A stretch of 6,675 nucleotides of DNA, taken from NCBI GenBank assembly GCA_016743925.1, contig JADGFH010000331.1, positions 1 through 6,675 of the forward strand. Reading direction: 5' to 3'. Source of the stretch: Labilibaculum sp. (GTDB lineage Bacteria > Bacteroidota > Bacteroidia > Bacteroidales > Marinifilaceae). Within the stretch, counting starts at the first letter, position 1, and each line of letters begins with the position of its first letter. The translations under genes and the position numbers were made by a program. Of this stretch, positions 6,414-6,675 are shown one piece after another. The notes beneath the pieces were generated by a model. That model was not told the DNA's origin. It ran no database searches and saw nothing but the letters and a program-made list of their open reading frames with translations.

Positions 6414-6675
6414 CTATTTCTTATCGCCTCTAATTCTTCGTTTCCAAGCTGATTTTTTGTGAATTTTTATTTTATGTTCTTTATCGAATTGAATTAAATG
6501 TGTAACGGCTTCGTTTTCGTCTTTATTATTAATTCGAGCATACTCTTTTGCAATAACTTCTAATTCGTTTGCGTCAGCCCAAATTTGGGAAAAGTTTTTT
6601 AGACCTTTCATGTAGTCCATTTTTTCGAATCGCATTCGGTTGATATCAACAATACTGAAATCGTATTGTTGATTT
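6414..6675 (-). CDS. Kdo/WaaP-type lipopolysaccharide kinase, C-terminal part (partial)
   Basis: The frame is open to the right edge, so this is the last 86 codons of a longer gene and the internal ATG at 6633-6635 is not the start. The visible part reads YDFSIVDINRMRFEK, then GLKNFSQIWADAN, EVIAKEYARINNKDE and a basic tail (KKSAWKRRIRGDKK). The VDINRMRF string followed by a KNF helix and an EYAR helix is the ending I associate with the LPS kinase (Kdo/WaaP, InaA-like) family of Bacteroidota. In that family the Asp of the VD pair lies near the DFG-equivalent metal site of the protein-kinase-like fold. Such enzymes phosphorylate Kdo or heptose in the LPS inner core. The catalytic loop itself is outside the window, so activity cannot be judged. 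The GT4 gene follows by 97 bp. A weak 6-bp A/T-rich hairpin (6380-6385 with 6390-6395) lies in that gap. Confidence 0.68.
   Translation of the reverse strand, partial: NQQYDFSIVDINRMRFEKMDYMKGLKNFSQIWADANELEVIAKEYARINNKDENEAVTHLIQFDKEHKIKIHKKSAWKRRIRGDKK

Noticed and set aside
1..6675. CRISPR arrays, tRNA or rRNA genes, insertion sequences, or an undescribed multi-gene defence system
   Set aside because: No regularly spaced repeats, RNA gene signatures, transposase fragments or defence domains were seen. All intact genes fit envelope glycan synthesis.

Overview
The window looks like part of a lipopolysaccharide (LPS) core or surface-polysaccharide locus from an AT-rich Gram-negative bacterium, most likely a Bacteroidota. 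Three things point there. A textbook Bacteroidota-type promoter (TTTG, 19 bp, TATATTTG) lies in front of the large central gene. Most genes lack Shine-Dalgarno sequences. The gene content is nucleotide-sugar synthesis, glycosyltransferases, a YejM/PbgA-like inner-membrane protein and a WaaP-like LPS kinase. The genus cannot be read from the sequence.

Layout, left to right. The minus strand opens with the first 39 codons of a UDP-glucuronate decarboxylase-type sugar epimerase/dehydratase (1-117), which runs off the left edge. Upstream of it (about 140-588, perhaps to 864) is stop-riddled sequence whose minus-strand reading frames look like pieces of one decayed gene that ended 22 bp before the epimerase. 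The plus strand then carries a promoter (1030-1060) and three genes in a row: a five-helix membrane protein with a sulfatase-fold periplasmic domain (1096-2955), a DUF6492-like putative glycosyltransferase (3212-4126) and a family 2 glycosyltransferase with a galactosyltransferase-type C-terminal motif (4224-5024). A 7-codon leader ORF with an unusually good Shine-Dalgarno sequence sits just before the last of these. A 14-bp hairpin (5158-5199) lies in the convergent gap and probably terminates transcription from one or both sides. From the right edge, the minus strand carries the C-terminal end of a Kdo/WaaP-type LPS kinase (6414-6675), then a GT4 glycosyltransferase (5352-6314).

Inferred joint role: one gene supplies a nucleotide sugar (UDP-xylose if the decarboxylase call is right), three glycosyltransferases build a short oligosaccharide on lipid A-core or a related surface glycan, the kinase phosphorylates the inner core, and the YejM-like protein either modifies the glycan or senses LPS. 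No CRISPR array, tRNA, rRNA, insertion sequence or complete novel system is visible. The points most worth a second look are the decayed gene, the YejM-like protein with an intact metal site, and the leader ORF and its near-repeat.
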